Shown: piece after piece, positions 8,831 to 19,833 of the stretch
Layout: each line of letters starts with the position of its first letter
How positions within the stretch are numbered: the stretch's first letter is position 1
Source: Actinomycetales bacterium
GTDB taxonomy: Bacteria; Actinomycetota; Actinomycetes; Actinomycetales; Cellulomonadaceae
Assembly: GCA_020444245.1 (NCBI GenBank)
Contig: JAHLLI010000014.1
Span: forward strand, 62,001 to 126,000
Reading direction: 5' to 3'
Length of the DNA stretch: 64,000 nt
The notes under the pieces: generated by a model
Databases searched by the model: none
What the model was told of the DNA's origin: nothing
The model's input: only the letters and a program-made list of their open reading frames with translations
Made by a program: the position numbers and the translations under genes

Positions 8831-9399
8831 TGGACCCGGGCCGTGGCGAGCGAGAGCTTCCGGGCGAAGTCGACCGCTGCGGTCACTGCCCCCGCGCCCT
8901 CCGCCTCCGCCGAGACACGGATCACGAGGTCGTCGGGGGCGAGGGTGCCGGTCAGGCCGTGGTCGGCGTCGCACTCGGGGTCGCCGCAGGTGGCCGGCTC
9001 CAGGTCGATCCGCCGCACCGCACCCCAGCCGAGGGCGAGCGTCACCTCGGTGGGCGGCGTCCCTGGCCGGTGCCGCTCGGGCACCGGCACCACGTGGGTC
9101 AGCGCCACGGTGTGCAGGTGCCGCAGCGGGACGGACTCGGTGGTCGCCGACGCGCTCGCGGACGGGTGCTCGGAGTCCGCCGGGTGGTCGTCCACGTGCG
9201 CCAGGACCAGGCGTGTGGGCGTCAGGACCAGCACCGTGACGTGGCGGCGGACCTCGGACCGGTCGAACGTGGTCTCCGGGAGCACCAGGTGGTCGGTCAC
9301 GTCCTCTCCGGCCAGGGCGACGTCCAGGACGTCACCGACCAGGTCGGGGTAGTAGCCGGCCAGGGTCAGGCTCTCGCGCAGGTCGGTGGTGGGACGCAC
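8827..9399 (-). CDS. DUF5998 family protein
   Basis: 190-residue actinobacterial protein, DUF5998; function unknown. Conserved features are the N-terminal LRESLTLAGYYPDLVGDVLD helix pair, a central beta-rich region, and a CGDPECDADHG cluster (two Cys and a His) near residue 140 that could bind a metal. GTG start at 9399. Its stop overlaps the start of the phosphodiesterase gene by 4 bp, a pairing that recurs in actinobacteria. Confidence 0.8.
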   Translation of the reverse strand: MRPTTDLRESLTLAGYYPDLVGDVLDVALAGEDVTDHLVLPETTFDRSEVRRHVTVLVLTPTRLVLAHVDDHPADSEHPSASASATTESVPLRHLHTVALTHVVPVPERHRPGTPPTEVTLALGWGAVRRIDLEPATCGDPECDADHGLTGTLAPDDLVIRVSAEAEGAGAVTAAVDFARKLSLATARVQ

Positions 9400-9441
9400 C
9401 CGGACATCCTCCCATCCCGGCGCGGGGCCGGACCGTCGTCC

Positions 9442-12141
9442 TCAGGCGGGCAGCGCCCGGCGCCCGGCGTCCACCCGGCCGGCCGGCGCCACCGAGACGT
9501 ACGCGGCCAGCACCGCCACGCCGTGCGGTCCCACCACCACGGGGTGGAGCTCGACGTGACGCAGGTCGGGCAGGTCGTCGGCCATCACCGACAACCGCCC
9601 GAGCACGTCCTCCAGCGCCGCCACGTCCAGCGCCGGCATGCCCCGGTACCCGAACAGCCGCGGCGAGGTCCGCACCGAGCGCACCATCTCGGCCACGTCG
9701 GTGTCCGACAGGGGCGCGACGCCGTAGCTGACGTCGCCGAGCAGGTCCACCGCGTCCCCCGCCAACCCGAACGACAGCACCGGACCGAAGCGCGGGTCCT
9801 CCACGGACCGCAGCACGCACGCCGCACCGGGGTCGGCCATCCGCTGGACGCGCCACGGACCGGCGTCCGGGTGGGCGGCCAGCACGCCGGCCATCGCCTC
9901 GCGCAGCGCCGCCGGGCCCGGCAGGTCCAGGCGCACCCCGCCCAGGTCCACCCGGTGGCGCAGGCGCTCGTTCATCGCGGTCAGCGCCACCGGCCAGCCG
10001 AGCCGCTCGGCCGCCTCGACCGCGGCGTCCGCGTCGTCGACCACCTCGCTCGGCCACACGGTGATGCCGTAGCAGGCCAGCAGCTCCGCGGTCTCCTGGG
10101 TGGTGAGCGCGATCGGCTCGGGATCGCCCCCGGCCCCCAGCAGGAGCCGCTCGAACGCGTCGGCGACCAGCCCGCGCGCGCGTGTCCGGTCCACGCCCGT
10201 CGGGGCCAGGGCCGTGCCGTGGTCGGCCGCGCGCCACGCCGCGTACCGGCTCGCCGCCGCCAGCGCGGCAACGGCGTCCTCCGGTGTGGCGTACGCCGGA
10301 ACGGTGCACGCCGAGCCGTCCGGGCCGGGCGCCGTGAGCTCGGGCGTCAGACCGGACAGACCCAGGATCACCGCGATCGTGGTGCGCGCCCCGGCGGCGT
10401 GCCGGGCGATCGCCGCCGCGATCCGGGCGTCGGGCTCCCCGAGGGTCGGCACGTGCACCACGACGACGGCGTCGCAGTGTCCCTCGGCGTACACCTCGGT
10501 CAGCTGCTCCTCCAGGCGCTCGAGGTCGCCGGGGCCGTGGCCGCCGCCCGGCAGGATGGCGCGCTGGTCGCACACCGTCAGGCCCGCGGCGCCTGCGGCC
10601 TCGGCGGTGAGCGCCGCCAGCGCCCCCGAGCCGGCCAGGACGGCCACCCGACGTCCGGTGGGCAGGGGCTGGGCGGCGAGCAGCTGGGCCACGTCGAGCA
10701 GCTGGTGCTGGCTGTCGACCCGGACCACGCCCGACTGGCGCAGCATCTCGTCCAGGGCGCGCCGCGGGACCCGGGTGCGCCGCACGGCGTGCCCCACGGG
10801 CACCACGTGCCCCGACCGCCCTGCGGTCACCACGACGACCGGCATGCTCGCGGCCAGCCTGCGGGCGACCCGGGCGAACTTGCGCGGGTTGCCGATCGAC
10901 TCCAGGTACAGCCCGGCGACGGAGGTGCTCGCGTCCTGGCGCAGGAACTGCATCACGTCGTTGCCCGAGACGTCGGCCCGGTGCCCGGCCGAGACGAACG
11001 TCGACAGGCCCAGGCCGCGCCGCCGGGCGGAGGCGAGCAGTCCCACCGCCAGCGGCGCCGACTGGCAGAACAAGGCCACGGCGCCGGGCGTCGGCGGAAC
11101 ACCCGCCAGCGACGCGTTCACGGTCGGCGCCTCACCCGTACCGCGCCGCCAGAACCCGTAGCTCGACGGCCCGAGCACCCGCATCCCGGCGCCGTGCGCC
11201 ACTCGCAGCAGGGCGCGCTGACGCTCCAGGCCCTCCGGGCCGGTCTCGGCGAAGCCGCCCGAGATCACCACCACGCCGTGCGGGGCGAGCCGCGCGCAGT
11301 GCCGCAGGACCTCCGCGGCGCGGACCGCGGGCACGGAGAGCACCACGAGGTCGACCGCCTCGAGGTCCTCAGGCCCGTCGTGCGCCTGTGTGCCCGGCAC
11401 CGCCTCGGCCAGGCCGACGGTGTGCACCTCGGGCCCGTCCGGCCCCTCGACCAGGTGCCGCGCGACGGCCGTGGCGAGCCCGAGGTCCGCCCCCGGCCCC
11501 GGCTCCGCGAGCACCAGCACCGACCGCGGCGTGAGCAGGCCGGACATGCTGCGGGCCTCGGCGCGCTGCTCGCGGTCGGCCATCACCGCGAGCGAGGTCT
11601 GCGTGGGGTCGATCGAGAACTCGACCCGCATCACCCCGTCCTCGAAGTGCTGCGTGGGCGCGTACCCGGCCTCACGGAACACCGCGAGCATCCGGTGGTT
11701 GTGCGGCAGCACGTCGGCCGAGAAGTGCCTGATCCCCCGCTCGCGGGCCGCGGCGGCCAGATGCTCGAGCAGCACCGACCCCAACCCGCGGCCGTGGTGG
11801 GCATCGGAGACGTTGAAGGCGACCTCGGCGTCGGACGGTCCGTCCCGGTCGTACCGGGCCACGGCGATGATCCGCTCCCCGCCCGGCGCGTCCTGGTCGG
11901 CGGCGAGCGCCACGAACGCCACCCGGTCGTGGTGGTCGACGTTGGTGAACCGGTGCAGGTCCTGCTCCGGCAGCCGAGCCAGCGGCGCGAAGAACCGGAA
12001 GACCGTGGACTGCTCGGACTGCGCCACGTGGAAGGCCTGGAGCGCGTCGGCGTCCGACGGCCGGATCGGCCGGACGTGGGCCGTGCTGCCGTCCCGCAGC
12101 ACGACGTCGGCCTCCCAGTGCGTGGGGTAACCGGTGTCCAC
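9442..12141 (-). CDS. GNAT acetyltransferase fused to ADP-forming acyl-CoA synthetase-like domains
   Basis: 899 residues. Residues about 1-180 are a GNAT domain ([20 protein letters not shown] carries the acetyl-CoA loop); about 200-640 resemble the CoA-binding and ligase domains of ADP-forming acyl-CoA synthetase; about 660-885 the ATP-grasp domain ([19 protein letters not shown]). Such fusions are protein lysine acetyltransferases (Pat/SlPatA type) that silence metabolic enzymes. The segment that normally holds the phosphorylated His (SHTG after a GRS motif) reads [17 protein letters not shown] here, so the synthetase part probably only senses acyl-CoA or nucleotide. GTG start at 12141. Alternatively a residual ligase; I consider that less likely. 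Confidence 0.85.
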   Translation of the reverse strand: MDTGYPTHWEADVVLRDGSTAHVRPIRPSDADALQAFHVAQSEQSTVFRFFAPLARLPEQDLHRFTNVDHHDRVAFVALAADQDAPGGERIIAVARYDRDGPSDAEVAFNVSDAHHGRGLGSVLLEHLAAAARERGIRHFSADVLPHNHRMLAVFREAGYAPTQHFEDGVMRVEFSIDPTQTSLAVMADREQRAEARSMSGLLTPRSVLVLAEPGPGADLGLATAVARHLVEGPDGPEVHTVGLAEAVPGTQAHDGPEDLEAVDLVVLSVPAVRAAEVLRHCARLAPHGVVVISGGFAETGPEGLERQRALLRVAHGAGMRVLGPSSYGFWRRGTGEAPTVNASLAGVPPTPGAVALFCQSAPLAVGLLASARRRGLGLSTFVSAGHRADVSGNDVMQFLRQDASTSVAGLYLESIGNPRKFARVARRLAASMPVVVVTAGRSGHVVPVGHAVRRTRVPRRALDEMLRQSGVVRVDSQHQLLDVAQLLAAQPLPTGRRVAVLAGSGALAALTAEAAGAAGLTVCDQRAILPGGGHGPGDLERLEEQLTEVYAEGHCDAVVVVHVPTLGEPDARIAAAIARHAAGARTTIAVILGLSGLTPELTAPGPDGSACTVPAYATPEDAVAALAAASRYAAWRAADHGTALAPTGVDRTRARGLVADAFERLLLGAGGDPEPIALTTQETAELLACYGITVWPSEVVDDADAAVEAAERLGWPVALTAMNERLRHRVDLGGVRLDLPGPAALREAMAGVLAAHPDAGPWRVQRMADPGAACVLRSVEDPRFGPVLSFGLAGDAVDLLGDVSYGVAPLSDTDVAEMVRSVRTSPRLFGYRGMPALDVAALEDVLGRLSVMADDLPDLRHVELHPVVVGPHGVAVLAAYVSVAPAGRVDAGRRALPA

Positions 12142-12263
12142 CCGGCCAGGCTAGCCACTGCGGGCACGCGCGGGGCGGCCGCCGCCCGCGCGCCTCGCAG
12201 CCCCGGTCGCCCGGGCGGGCGAGAATGGACGCTGCCCACCAGCCGCCGACCCGAGGGAGCCCG

Positions 12264-14723
12264 ATGGCCCGCCGTCCCGGTCCGCCCGACGCCGAGGTCG
12301 AGGAGACCATCGTCGACGTCGACGTCGCCACCGAGATGGAGGACTCCTTCCTCCAGTACGCCTACTCGGTCATCTACGCCCGCGCGCTGCCCGACGCGCG
12401 CGACGGCCTCAAGCCGGTGCAGCGCCGGATCCTGTACCAGATGGCCGAGATGGGCCTGCGCCCGGACCGCCCGTACGTGAAGAGCGCGCGGGTCACCGGC
12501 GAGGTGATGGGCAAGCTGCACCCGCACGGCGACCAGGCGATCTACGACGCCCTGGTGCGCATGGCCCAGCCGTTCTCCCTGCGGCTGCCGCTGGTGGACG
12601 GCCACGGCAACTTCGGCTCGCTGGACGACGGCCCTGCCGCCCCGCGGTACACCGAGGCGCGCCTGGCCGCGCCGGCGATGTCGATGGTCGTCGGCCTGGA
12701 CGAGGACGTCGTCGACCTGGTGCCGAACTACGACAACAAGCTCACCCAGCCGGAGGTGCTCCCGGCTGCGATCCCGAACCTGCTGGTCAACGGCGCGTCG
12801 GGGATCGCGGTCGGCATGGCGACCAACATGGCCCCGCACAACCTGGTGGAGGTCGTCGCGGCGGCCCGCCACCTGGTGGCGCACCCGGACGCCACGCTCG
12901 AGGACCTGATGCGCTTCGTGCCGGGGCCGGACCTGCCCACCGGCGGCAAGATCGTCGGGCTCGAGGGCGTGCGCGACGCCTACCGCACGGGCCGCGGCAC
13001 GTTCCGGACCCGGGCGACCGCGCGGGTCGAGAACGTCACGGCCAAGCGCAAGGCGATCGTGGTGACCGAGCTGCCGTACCTGGTCGGGCCCGAGCGCGTG
13101 ATGGAGAAGGTCAAGGAGGGCGTCCAGGCCAAGCGGCTGCAGGGCATCTCGGCGATGCTCGACCTCACCGACCGCGAGCACGGCCTGCGCCTGGTCATCG
13201 AGATCAAGTCCGGGTTCAACCCCGACGCGGTGCTCGAGCAGCTCTACAAGCACACCCCGATGGAGGACTCCTTCGGGATCAACAACGTCGCGCTGGTGGA
13301 CGGCCAGCCCCGCACCCTGGGGCTGCGCGAGCTGCTGGTGGTGTGGGTCGAGCACCGCCTCACCGTGGTGCGCCGGCGCTCGGAGTACCGCCTGGCCCGG
13401 CGTCGCGAGCGTCTGCACCTGGTGCAGGGCCTGCTGATCGCGATCGTCGACATCGACGAGGTGATCCAGGTGATCCGCTCCTCGGACACTGCCGACGTCG
13501 CCCGCGAACGGCTGATGAGCGTGTTCGACCTGTCCCAGGCCCAGGCCGACTACATCCTCGAGCTGCGCCTGCGCCGGCTCACCCGGTTCTCCACCCTGGA
13601 GCTCGAGCGCGAGGCCGACGAGCTGCGCGAGGAGATCGCGGACCTGGAGGACATCCTGGGTGCCGACGCCCGGCTGCGGACCGTGGTCAGCGACGAGATG
13701 GCCGAGGTCGTGCAGGTCTTCGGCACCCCGCGACGCACCATCCTGCTCGAGCACGCCGGTGGCACCGGACTGACCGGCGAGACGGCCGCACCTCGGTCGT
13801 CGGCCGCGGCCGCGTCGTTGGAGATCGCCGACACCCCGTGCGTGGCGCTGCTGTCCGGCACCGGCCTGGTCGCGCGGACCGCCGACGACGCCACGCCGCT
13901 GCGTGAGGGTCGCCGGTCCGCGCACGACGCGGTGGTGGCCACCGCGGCGACCACGACGCGCAGCGAGATCGGCGTGGTCACCTCACGCGGGCGCGTGCTG
14001 CGCCTGAGCGTGGTCGACCTGCCCGCGCTGCCGCCCACCGACGGCCCGCCGTCGCTGTCGGGCGGTGCCCCGGTCGCCGAGCTCGTGGGGCTGGAGCGCG
14101 GCGAGCGGGTGGTGGGCCTGACGAGCCTCGGCGCGGACGCACCCACCCTCGCGCTCGGCACGGCTGCCGGCGTCGTCAAGCGGGTGGCCCAGGACGCCGC
14201 ACCGAGCCGCGACGCGTGGGAGGTCATCGCGCTCAAGGACGACGACGAGGTGGTCGGGGCCGTCCCCGTGACGGACTCCGACGAGCTGGTGCTCATCACC
14301 TCCGACGCACAGCTGCTGCACTTCCCGGCGTCCGCGGTGCGCCCCCAGGGCCGCGCCGCAGGAGGCATGGCCGGGGTCAAGCTCTCGGCCGGCGCCCAGG
14401 TCGTGTTCGCCGGTGCGGTGAGCGACCCGGACGACGCCGTCGTGGTGACCGTCGCGGGCGCGGCCGACGCCCTGCCCGGCACACAGGCCGGCTCGGCCAA
14501 GGTGAGCCCGTTCGCGGTGTTCCCGGGCAAGGGCCGGGCGACCGGCGGCGTGCGGGCCCAACGCTTCCTGCGCGGCGAGGACGCCCTGATCCTGGCCTGG
14601 GCCGGTGCCGCCCCGGCACGCGCCTCCGGCGCCGCGGGGCAGCCGATCGACCTGCCGGACACCGACCAGCGCCGCGACGGCTCCGGTGTACCCCTCGCCG
14701 CACCCGTGCACACGATCGGCTGA
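12264..14723 (+). CDS. parC: Type II DNA topoisomerase subunit A (topo IV ParC-like)
   Basis: 819-residue DNA-cleaving subunit that works with ParE (16796-18925) to decatenate chromosomes. The winged-helix/tower region starts at about residue 20 ([20 protein letters not shown]); the catalytic Tyr lies in PRYTEARL (about 134). The quinolone region reads [15 protein letters not shown], with Gln where gyrases have Ser or Ala. The C-terminal beta-pinwheel (from about 500) lacks a GyrA box (QRRGGKG), favouring topo IV-like activity over gyrase. Start ATG 12264 ([11 protein letters not shown]) has GAGGGAG upstream; the in-frame ATG 39 bp earlier has none. Confidence 0.92.
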   Translation: MARRPGPPDAEVEETIVDVDVATEMEDSFLQYAYSVIYARALPDARDGLKPVQRRILYQMAEMGLRPDRPYVKSARVTGEVMGKLHPHGDQAIYDALVRMAQPFSLRLPLVDGHGNFGSLDDGPAAPRYTEARLAAPAMSMVVGLDEDVVDLVPNYDNKLTQPEVLPAAIPNLLVNGASGIAVGMATNMAPHNLVEVVAAARHLVAHPDATLEDLMRFVPGPDLPTGGKIVGLEGVRDAYRTGRGTFRTRATARVENVTAKRKAIVVTELPYLVGPERVMEKVKEGVQAKRLQGISAMLDLTDREHGLRLVIEIKSGFNPDAVLEQLYKHTPMEDSFGINNVALVDGQPRTLGLRELLVVWVEHRLTVVRRRSEYRLARRRERLHLVQGLLIAIVDIDEVIQVIRSSDTADVARERLMSVFDLSQAQADYILELRLRRLTRFSTLELEREADELREEIADLEDILGADARLRTVVSDEMAEVVQVFGTPRRTILLEHAGGTGLTGETAAPRSSAAAASLEIADTPCVALLSGTGLVARTADDATPLREGRRSAHDAVVATAATTTRSEIGVVTSRGRVLRLSVVDLPALPPTDGPPSLSGGAPVAELVGLERGERVVGLTSLGADAPTLALGTAAGVVKRVAQDAAPSRDAWEVIALKDDDEVVGAVPVTDSDELVLITSDAQLLHFPASAVRPQGRAAGGMAGVKLSAGAQVVFAGAVSDPDDAVVVTVAGAADALPGTQAGSAKVSPFAVFPGKGRATGGVRAQRFLRGEDALILAWAGAAPARASGAAGQPIDLPDTDQRRDGSGVPLAAPVHTIG

Positions 14724-14727
14724 GCTC

Positions 14728-14746
14728 GGCGTCACGGTGTGACGCC
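14728..14746 (+). terminator. Hairpin after parC
   Basis: A perfect 8-bp stem GGCGTCAC/GTGACGCC with a 3-base loop lies 4 bp after the parC stop. No T-run. It separates parC from the toxin-antitoxin operon. Confidence 0.55.
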
Positions 14747-14763
14747 ACACGCGTGGTGCGCGA

Positions 14764-14802
14764 CATGAGCAGACGACGCTCCGCCACCACGCCACTTGCG
14801 GC
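14764..14802 (+). repeat. Dispersed palindromic repeat, copy R1
   Basis: Matches the repeat family seen at 31361, 32155 and 52371: begins CATGAGC, has GACGACGCT and ends TTGCGGC. It is the most diverged full-length copy. It lies between parC and the toxin-antitoxin pair, immediately before the antitoxin operator. Confidence 0.6.
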
Positions 14803-14808
14803 GGGACG

Positions 14809-14850
14809 GTGCATCCCCTTCTGGGATGCACTGTGGGATGCTTGGTGCAT
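14809..14850 (+). promoter_or_regulatory. Probable toxin-antitoxin operator
   Basis: A perfect 9-bp inverted repeat GTGCATCCC (14809-14817) / GGGATGCAC (14823-14831) with a 5-base spacer, then another GGGATGC (14835-14841) and a GGTGCAT (14844-14850) that includes the antitoxin start codon. Clusters of half-sites like this are what ribbon-helix-helix antitoxins bind for autoregulation. Inferred from sequence only. Confidence 0.6.
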
Positions 14851-15082
14851 GAGTACGCAGATCGCGGTCCGCCTTCCCGACGAGATGGTCGCCTTCCTCG
14901 ACCGTGCGGTCGCCGAAGGCAGGGCTCCGAGCCGCGCCGCACTCGTGGCGTCAGCGGTCGAACGCGAGATGCGCCGGCTGCTGGCGGAGTACGACGCGGC
15001 GACGCTCCAGCGTCAGGGAGCGGCTGATGACCTGGACGACCTGGTGCGGTGGACGTCAGCGCACGTCAAGCTCGAGGACTGA
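14849..15082 (+). CDS. MazE-like ribbon-helix-helix antitoxin
   Basis: 77-residue antitoxin. The N-terminus is a ribbon-helix-helix DNA-binding domain (MSTQIAVRLPDEMVAFLDRA then a second helix SRAALVASAVEREMRRLL, to about residue 48); the C-terminal tail (DDLDDLVRWTSAHVKLED) is acidic and would wrap over the toxin. Start ATG 14849 sits within the palindromic operator. The stop is 3 bp before the toxin start, so the two are one transcript. Expected role: neutralise the MazF-type toxin and repress its own promoter. Confidence 0.85.
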   Translation: MSTQIAVRLPDEMVAFLDRAVAEGRAPSRAALVASAVEREMRRLLAEYDAATLQRQGAADDLDDLVRWTSAHVKLED

Positions 15083-15085
15083 GCG

Positions 15086-15400
15086 GTGCGCGAGATCTGC
15101 CTGGTCCACCTGGACAAGACACGACCGGCGCTGGTGCTGACCCGCCAGGCGGCCCGCAGCGCCATGACCAAGGTCACCGTCGCGCCCATCACCAGCACCG
15201 CCAAGGGACTGTCCAGCGAGGTTCGGGTCGGCCCGGACAACGGCCTCGACCACGAGTGCGCCATCGCGCTCGACAACGTCGTCACCGTCCCGACCAGGCT
15301 GCTCGGCCGGACCGTCGGCTACCTCAGTGCCGCCCAGGAGCTCGAGCTGGCCCGAGCCGTCGTCCTTGCCTACGACCTCGAGGTACCCCTGCTCGACTGA
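15086..15400 (+). CDS. MazF-type (PemK) endoribonuclease toxin
   Basis: 104-residue toxin of the MazF/PemK fold. The typical N-terminus is visible (EICLVHLDKTRPALVLTR, with the conserved RPALV), then VTVAPITSTAKGLSSEV, which holds the conserved Thr/Ser of the active site, and IALDNVVTVPTRLLG. MazF toxins cleave RNA at short motifs and arrest growth. GTG start at 15086. The cleavage motif cannot be read from sequence. It looks complete and undamaged. Confidence 0.88.
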   Translation: MREICLVHLDKTRPALVLTRQAARSAMTKVTVAPITSTAKGLSSEVRVGPDNGLDHECAIALDNVVTVPTRLLGRTVGYLSAAQELELARAVVLAYDLEVPLLD

Positions 15401-15705
15401 CGCACACCCCAACACCGCCAAGGCTCGACCGCGCGGCCGGCGGCATGGCGGATGTGCTGGACGGTGCCCGGCCGGGCGGAGAGGCGCTGACTCGAACACC
15501 TGGCACGAGTTCGAACGTCCGCCACTTCGAGGACGCGCCAGATGTTCGAATCCGCCGTGACCGCATGCGGAACTCGGCAGATCCCGACGCCTCGGAGGCA
15601 GGCGCGAGCCGCTCCTCACGCCTCTCTCGCATGGGTGCCGCGCGGGGGCTTGTCTCTGCGGAGCACGCCGCGCTGCTGCAGTAGCCCTCGCGTGAGGCGC
15701 CGCCG
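15401..15705. other. Intergenic stretch without a recognisable gene
   Basis: 305 bp between the toxin and the double-GNAT gene, whose stops face each other. Open frames here look like shadows. The region holds several copies of TTCGA and GTTCGAA, and one GTTCGAATCCGCC that looks like a tRNA T-loop, but the flanking bases do not form a stem. I see no clear feature. Confidence 0.4.
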
Positions 15706-16749
15706 CTAGATCTCGACGCTGTAGAGCACCCAGGAGTGGGTCGGCTCGTAGCCGAGGTGCGCGTAGAGGGTGTGGGCGCCCGACGGGTTCTCGGCGTCGA
15801 CGTCGAGAGTGGCGTACGGCATCGACGCCTCGCGGTACAGCCGCATCGCGCGGACCAGGAGGGCGGTCGCGAGGCCCTTGTGGCGCCACTGGGGCACCAC
15901 CCCGAGCACAGAGGTGAAACCGCTGTCGTAGCCCTGGACCTCTGTGCCGTGTCGCTCCGAGGCCAGGTACCCCGCGACGTCGCCGGCGTCGTCCACGGCC
16001 AACAGGCTCCACGCCGGCTCGTGGTGCGGGCCGTGCACCCAGTCGTGCCAGCTCTCCACGGTGTGCGGCTGGGACCCCCAGTGGTCGCGGAACGCGACGT
16101 TGTGGGCCAGGCGGGCCGCGTCGTCGAGCTCGGTGGTCCACGGGACCAGGTGCACGCCGAGCGGCTCGGCGGCCATCGGGAGCGGTTCGGCCAGGTCACG
16201 GCGCATGTCGGTGAACCAGCGGATCGGGCTGAACCCCGCGGCGGCGTAGAGCTGGCGGTAGTCGCGCGCCAGCTCGTCGACGTAGGCCGCCAGCCGGGCG
16301 GGCCCGGTGCGGCCGGTCGCGGCGAGCATCTGGCGCCCGCGGCCCTCCATCCAGGCGACCAGGGCGCGGCCCAGACCGCCGCCGCGCCACTCGGGGTGCA
16401 CCCCGCCGTTGAGGAACGCCCGCACGCACGTCTCGTCACCCGGGCGGATCTCCACCAGGCCGTAGGCGCGCAGCTCGCCGGTGTGGTCGAACCCGCCCAG
16501 GGAGTCGTGGGCCAGGTCGAGCCAAGGCGTCGCCAGCCAGCGCTCGAGCTCGGCGCCCGTCGTGCGGCGCGAGACCCCGTCGGCGGTCTCGATCGTGGCG
16601 ACGAGCGCCTGGACGGTCGCTGCGTCACGGGTCTCCAGCGGCCGCCACGTCAGGCCCAGGTGGGCCGACGGAAGCTCCAGGACACCCGGCGCGTCCGCCC
16701 GCTCGGCGATCGGACCGTCCGTCCCTGGTCGGTCGTGCTGGGGGGTCAC
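15706..16749 (-). CDS. Tandem GNAT acetyltransferase (MshD-like architecture)
   Basis: 347 residues with two GNAT domains. The first (about 30-160) carries GGVHPEWRGGGLGRALVAWM, the second (about 190-345) VLGVVPQWRHKGLATALLVRAM; both are acetyl-CoA pyrophosphate loops. This two-domain layout is that of mycothiol synthase, which acetylates Cys-GlcN-Ins, but many unrelated tandem GNATs share it, so substrate is open. Start uncertain: I use GTG 16749; GTG 16755 is also possible, while the longest frame (16833) would overlap parE. It follows parE by 46 bp on the same strand. Confidence 0.75.
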   Translation of the reverse strand: MTPQHDRPGTDGPIAERADAPGVLELPSAHLGLTWRPLETRDAATVQALVATIETADGVSRRTTGAELERWLATPWLDLAHDSLGGFDHTGELRAYGLVEIRPGDETCVRAFLNGGVHPEWRGGGLGRALVAWMEGRGRQMLAATGRTGPARLAAYVDELARDYRQLYAAAGFSPIRWFTDMRRDLAEPLPMAAEPLGVHLVPWTTELDDAARLAHNVAFRDHWGSQPHTVESWHDWVHGPHHEPAWSLLAVDDAGDVAGYLASERHGTEVQGYDSGFTSVLGVVPQWRHKGLATALLVRAMRLYREASMPYATLDVDAENPSGAHTLYAHLGYEPTHSWVLYSVEI

Positions 16750-16795
16750 GGGCACCAACCTAGGCCCTCGCACGCCTGGGACGAACTCGGTGAAC

Positions 16796-18925
<2,130 letters not shown>

Positions 18926-19065
18926 GACTGTCGAGCCTAGACGAGCAGCCCGGATGCTCCGGGGAGGCGCGGCGGCTCGGCCGTGGGGATGACGGCGGCT
19001 ACGCGGTCAGCGAACCTCACCGAATCGAAACGTGCATGACACGATTCCCGTGGTTCCATGGGTCC

Positions 19066-19278
19066 ATGACCTCGACGACTCAGGCCCCGCTGACCGCAGC
19101 CGACCGCTGCGACCGCTGCGGCGCGCAGGCGTACGTGCGGGTCTTGCTGCCGGTCGGTGAGCTGCTGTTCTGCGGCCACCACGCCCGCAAGCACGCCGCC
19201 GCGTTCGCTGACGTCGCCCTTCAGGTCCACGACGAGACCGACCGCCTCGCCGAGGAGCACGGCGCCGCTCTGCGCTGA
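19066..19278 (+). CDS. DUF7455 small zinc-ribbon protein
   Basis: 70-residue protein with the pattern TAADRCDRCGAQAYVRVLLP, then LLFCGHHARKH: CxxC plus CxHH, enough for one zinc site. It matches the actinobacterial DUF7455 family, which is often encoded next to the primary sigma factor or topoisomerase genes. Function unknown. Start ATG 19066 was preferred over the in-frame ATG 19036 because the family begins near MTSTTQAPLTA. Divergent from parE. Confidence 0.8.
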   Translation: MTSTTQAPLTAADRCDRCGAQAYVRVLLPVGELLFCGHHARKHAAAFADVALQVHDETDRLAEEHGAALR

Positions 19279-19353
19279 TCCCCACCGACTCTCGACGCCG
19301 TCGGCCCGCGCGGCCGGCGGCGTCGACGTATCCGGGAGCCACCGATCGACATC

Positions 19354-19833
19354 GTGACGCTGCTGGTCGGCCTGGCCGTGCTGGTCGGGCTCGCGGGGAT
19401 CGTGATCCCGGTGCTGCCGGGCTCCGCGCTGATCGCCGTGGCGGTGGGGGTGTGGGCGTTCACCCACCCGTCGACCGGCTCGTGGGTGGTGCTCGCCGTC
19501 GTGCTGATCCTGCTCACGGTCGGGTGGGTGGGCACGTACGTGCTCACCGGACGACGGGTGTCGGCGGCCGGTGTGCCCCGACGCAGCCTCGTGGTTGCCG
19601 GGCTGGTGGGCATCGTCGGGTTCTTCGTGGTGCCCGTCGTCGGTCTGCTGCTCGGCTTCGTGCTCGGGCTGTACGCGATGGAGCACCTACGGCTGCGGGA
19701 CCCCACCGCCGCCCGCGAGTCCGCCTGGGTCGCGCTGCGGGCCACCGGGCTCGGGATGCTGGTCGAGCTGGGCCTGGCCCTGCTCGCCTCCACCACCTGG
19801 CTGGTCGCCGTGCTGACCGGCGTCGGGACCTGA
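19354..19833 (+). CDS. DUF456 membrane protein
   Basis: 159-residue integral membrane protein, DUF456. Glycine-rich hydrophobic helices are visible (about 1-25, 30-48, 75-105, 135-158), with the family segments IPVLPGSALIAVAVGVWAF and the second-half repeat GLVGIVGFFVVPVVGLLLG. Function unknown. GTG start at 19354. Its last 147 bp overlap, antisense, the extended tail of the DUF5671 gene. Confidence 0.82.
   Translation: MTLLVGLAVLVGLAGIVIPVLPGSALIAVAVGVWAFTHPSTGSWVVLAVVLILLTVGWVGTYVLTGRRVSAAGVPRRSLVVAGLVGIVGFFVVPVVGLLLGFVLGLYAMEHLRLRDPTAARESAWVALRATGLGMLVELGLALLASTTWLVAVLTGVGT

Noticed and set aside
8701-12480. A 1259-codon open frame on the plus strand
   Set aside because: It is antisense to the DUF5998 and GNAT/acyl-CoA-synthetase genes, with Arg/Gly/His/Gln-rich composition and no domain; a GC-bias shadow.
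15541-15575. tRNA-like T-loop (GTTCGAATCCGCC)
   Set aside because: The flanking bases do not pair into a T-stem and no acceptor, D or anticodon arm can be built around it.
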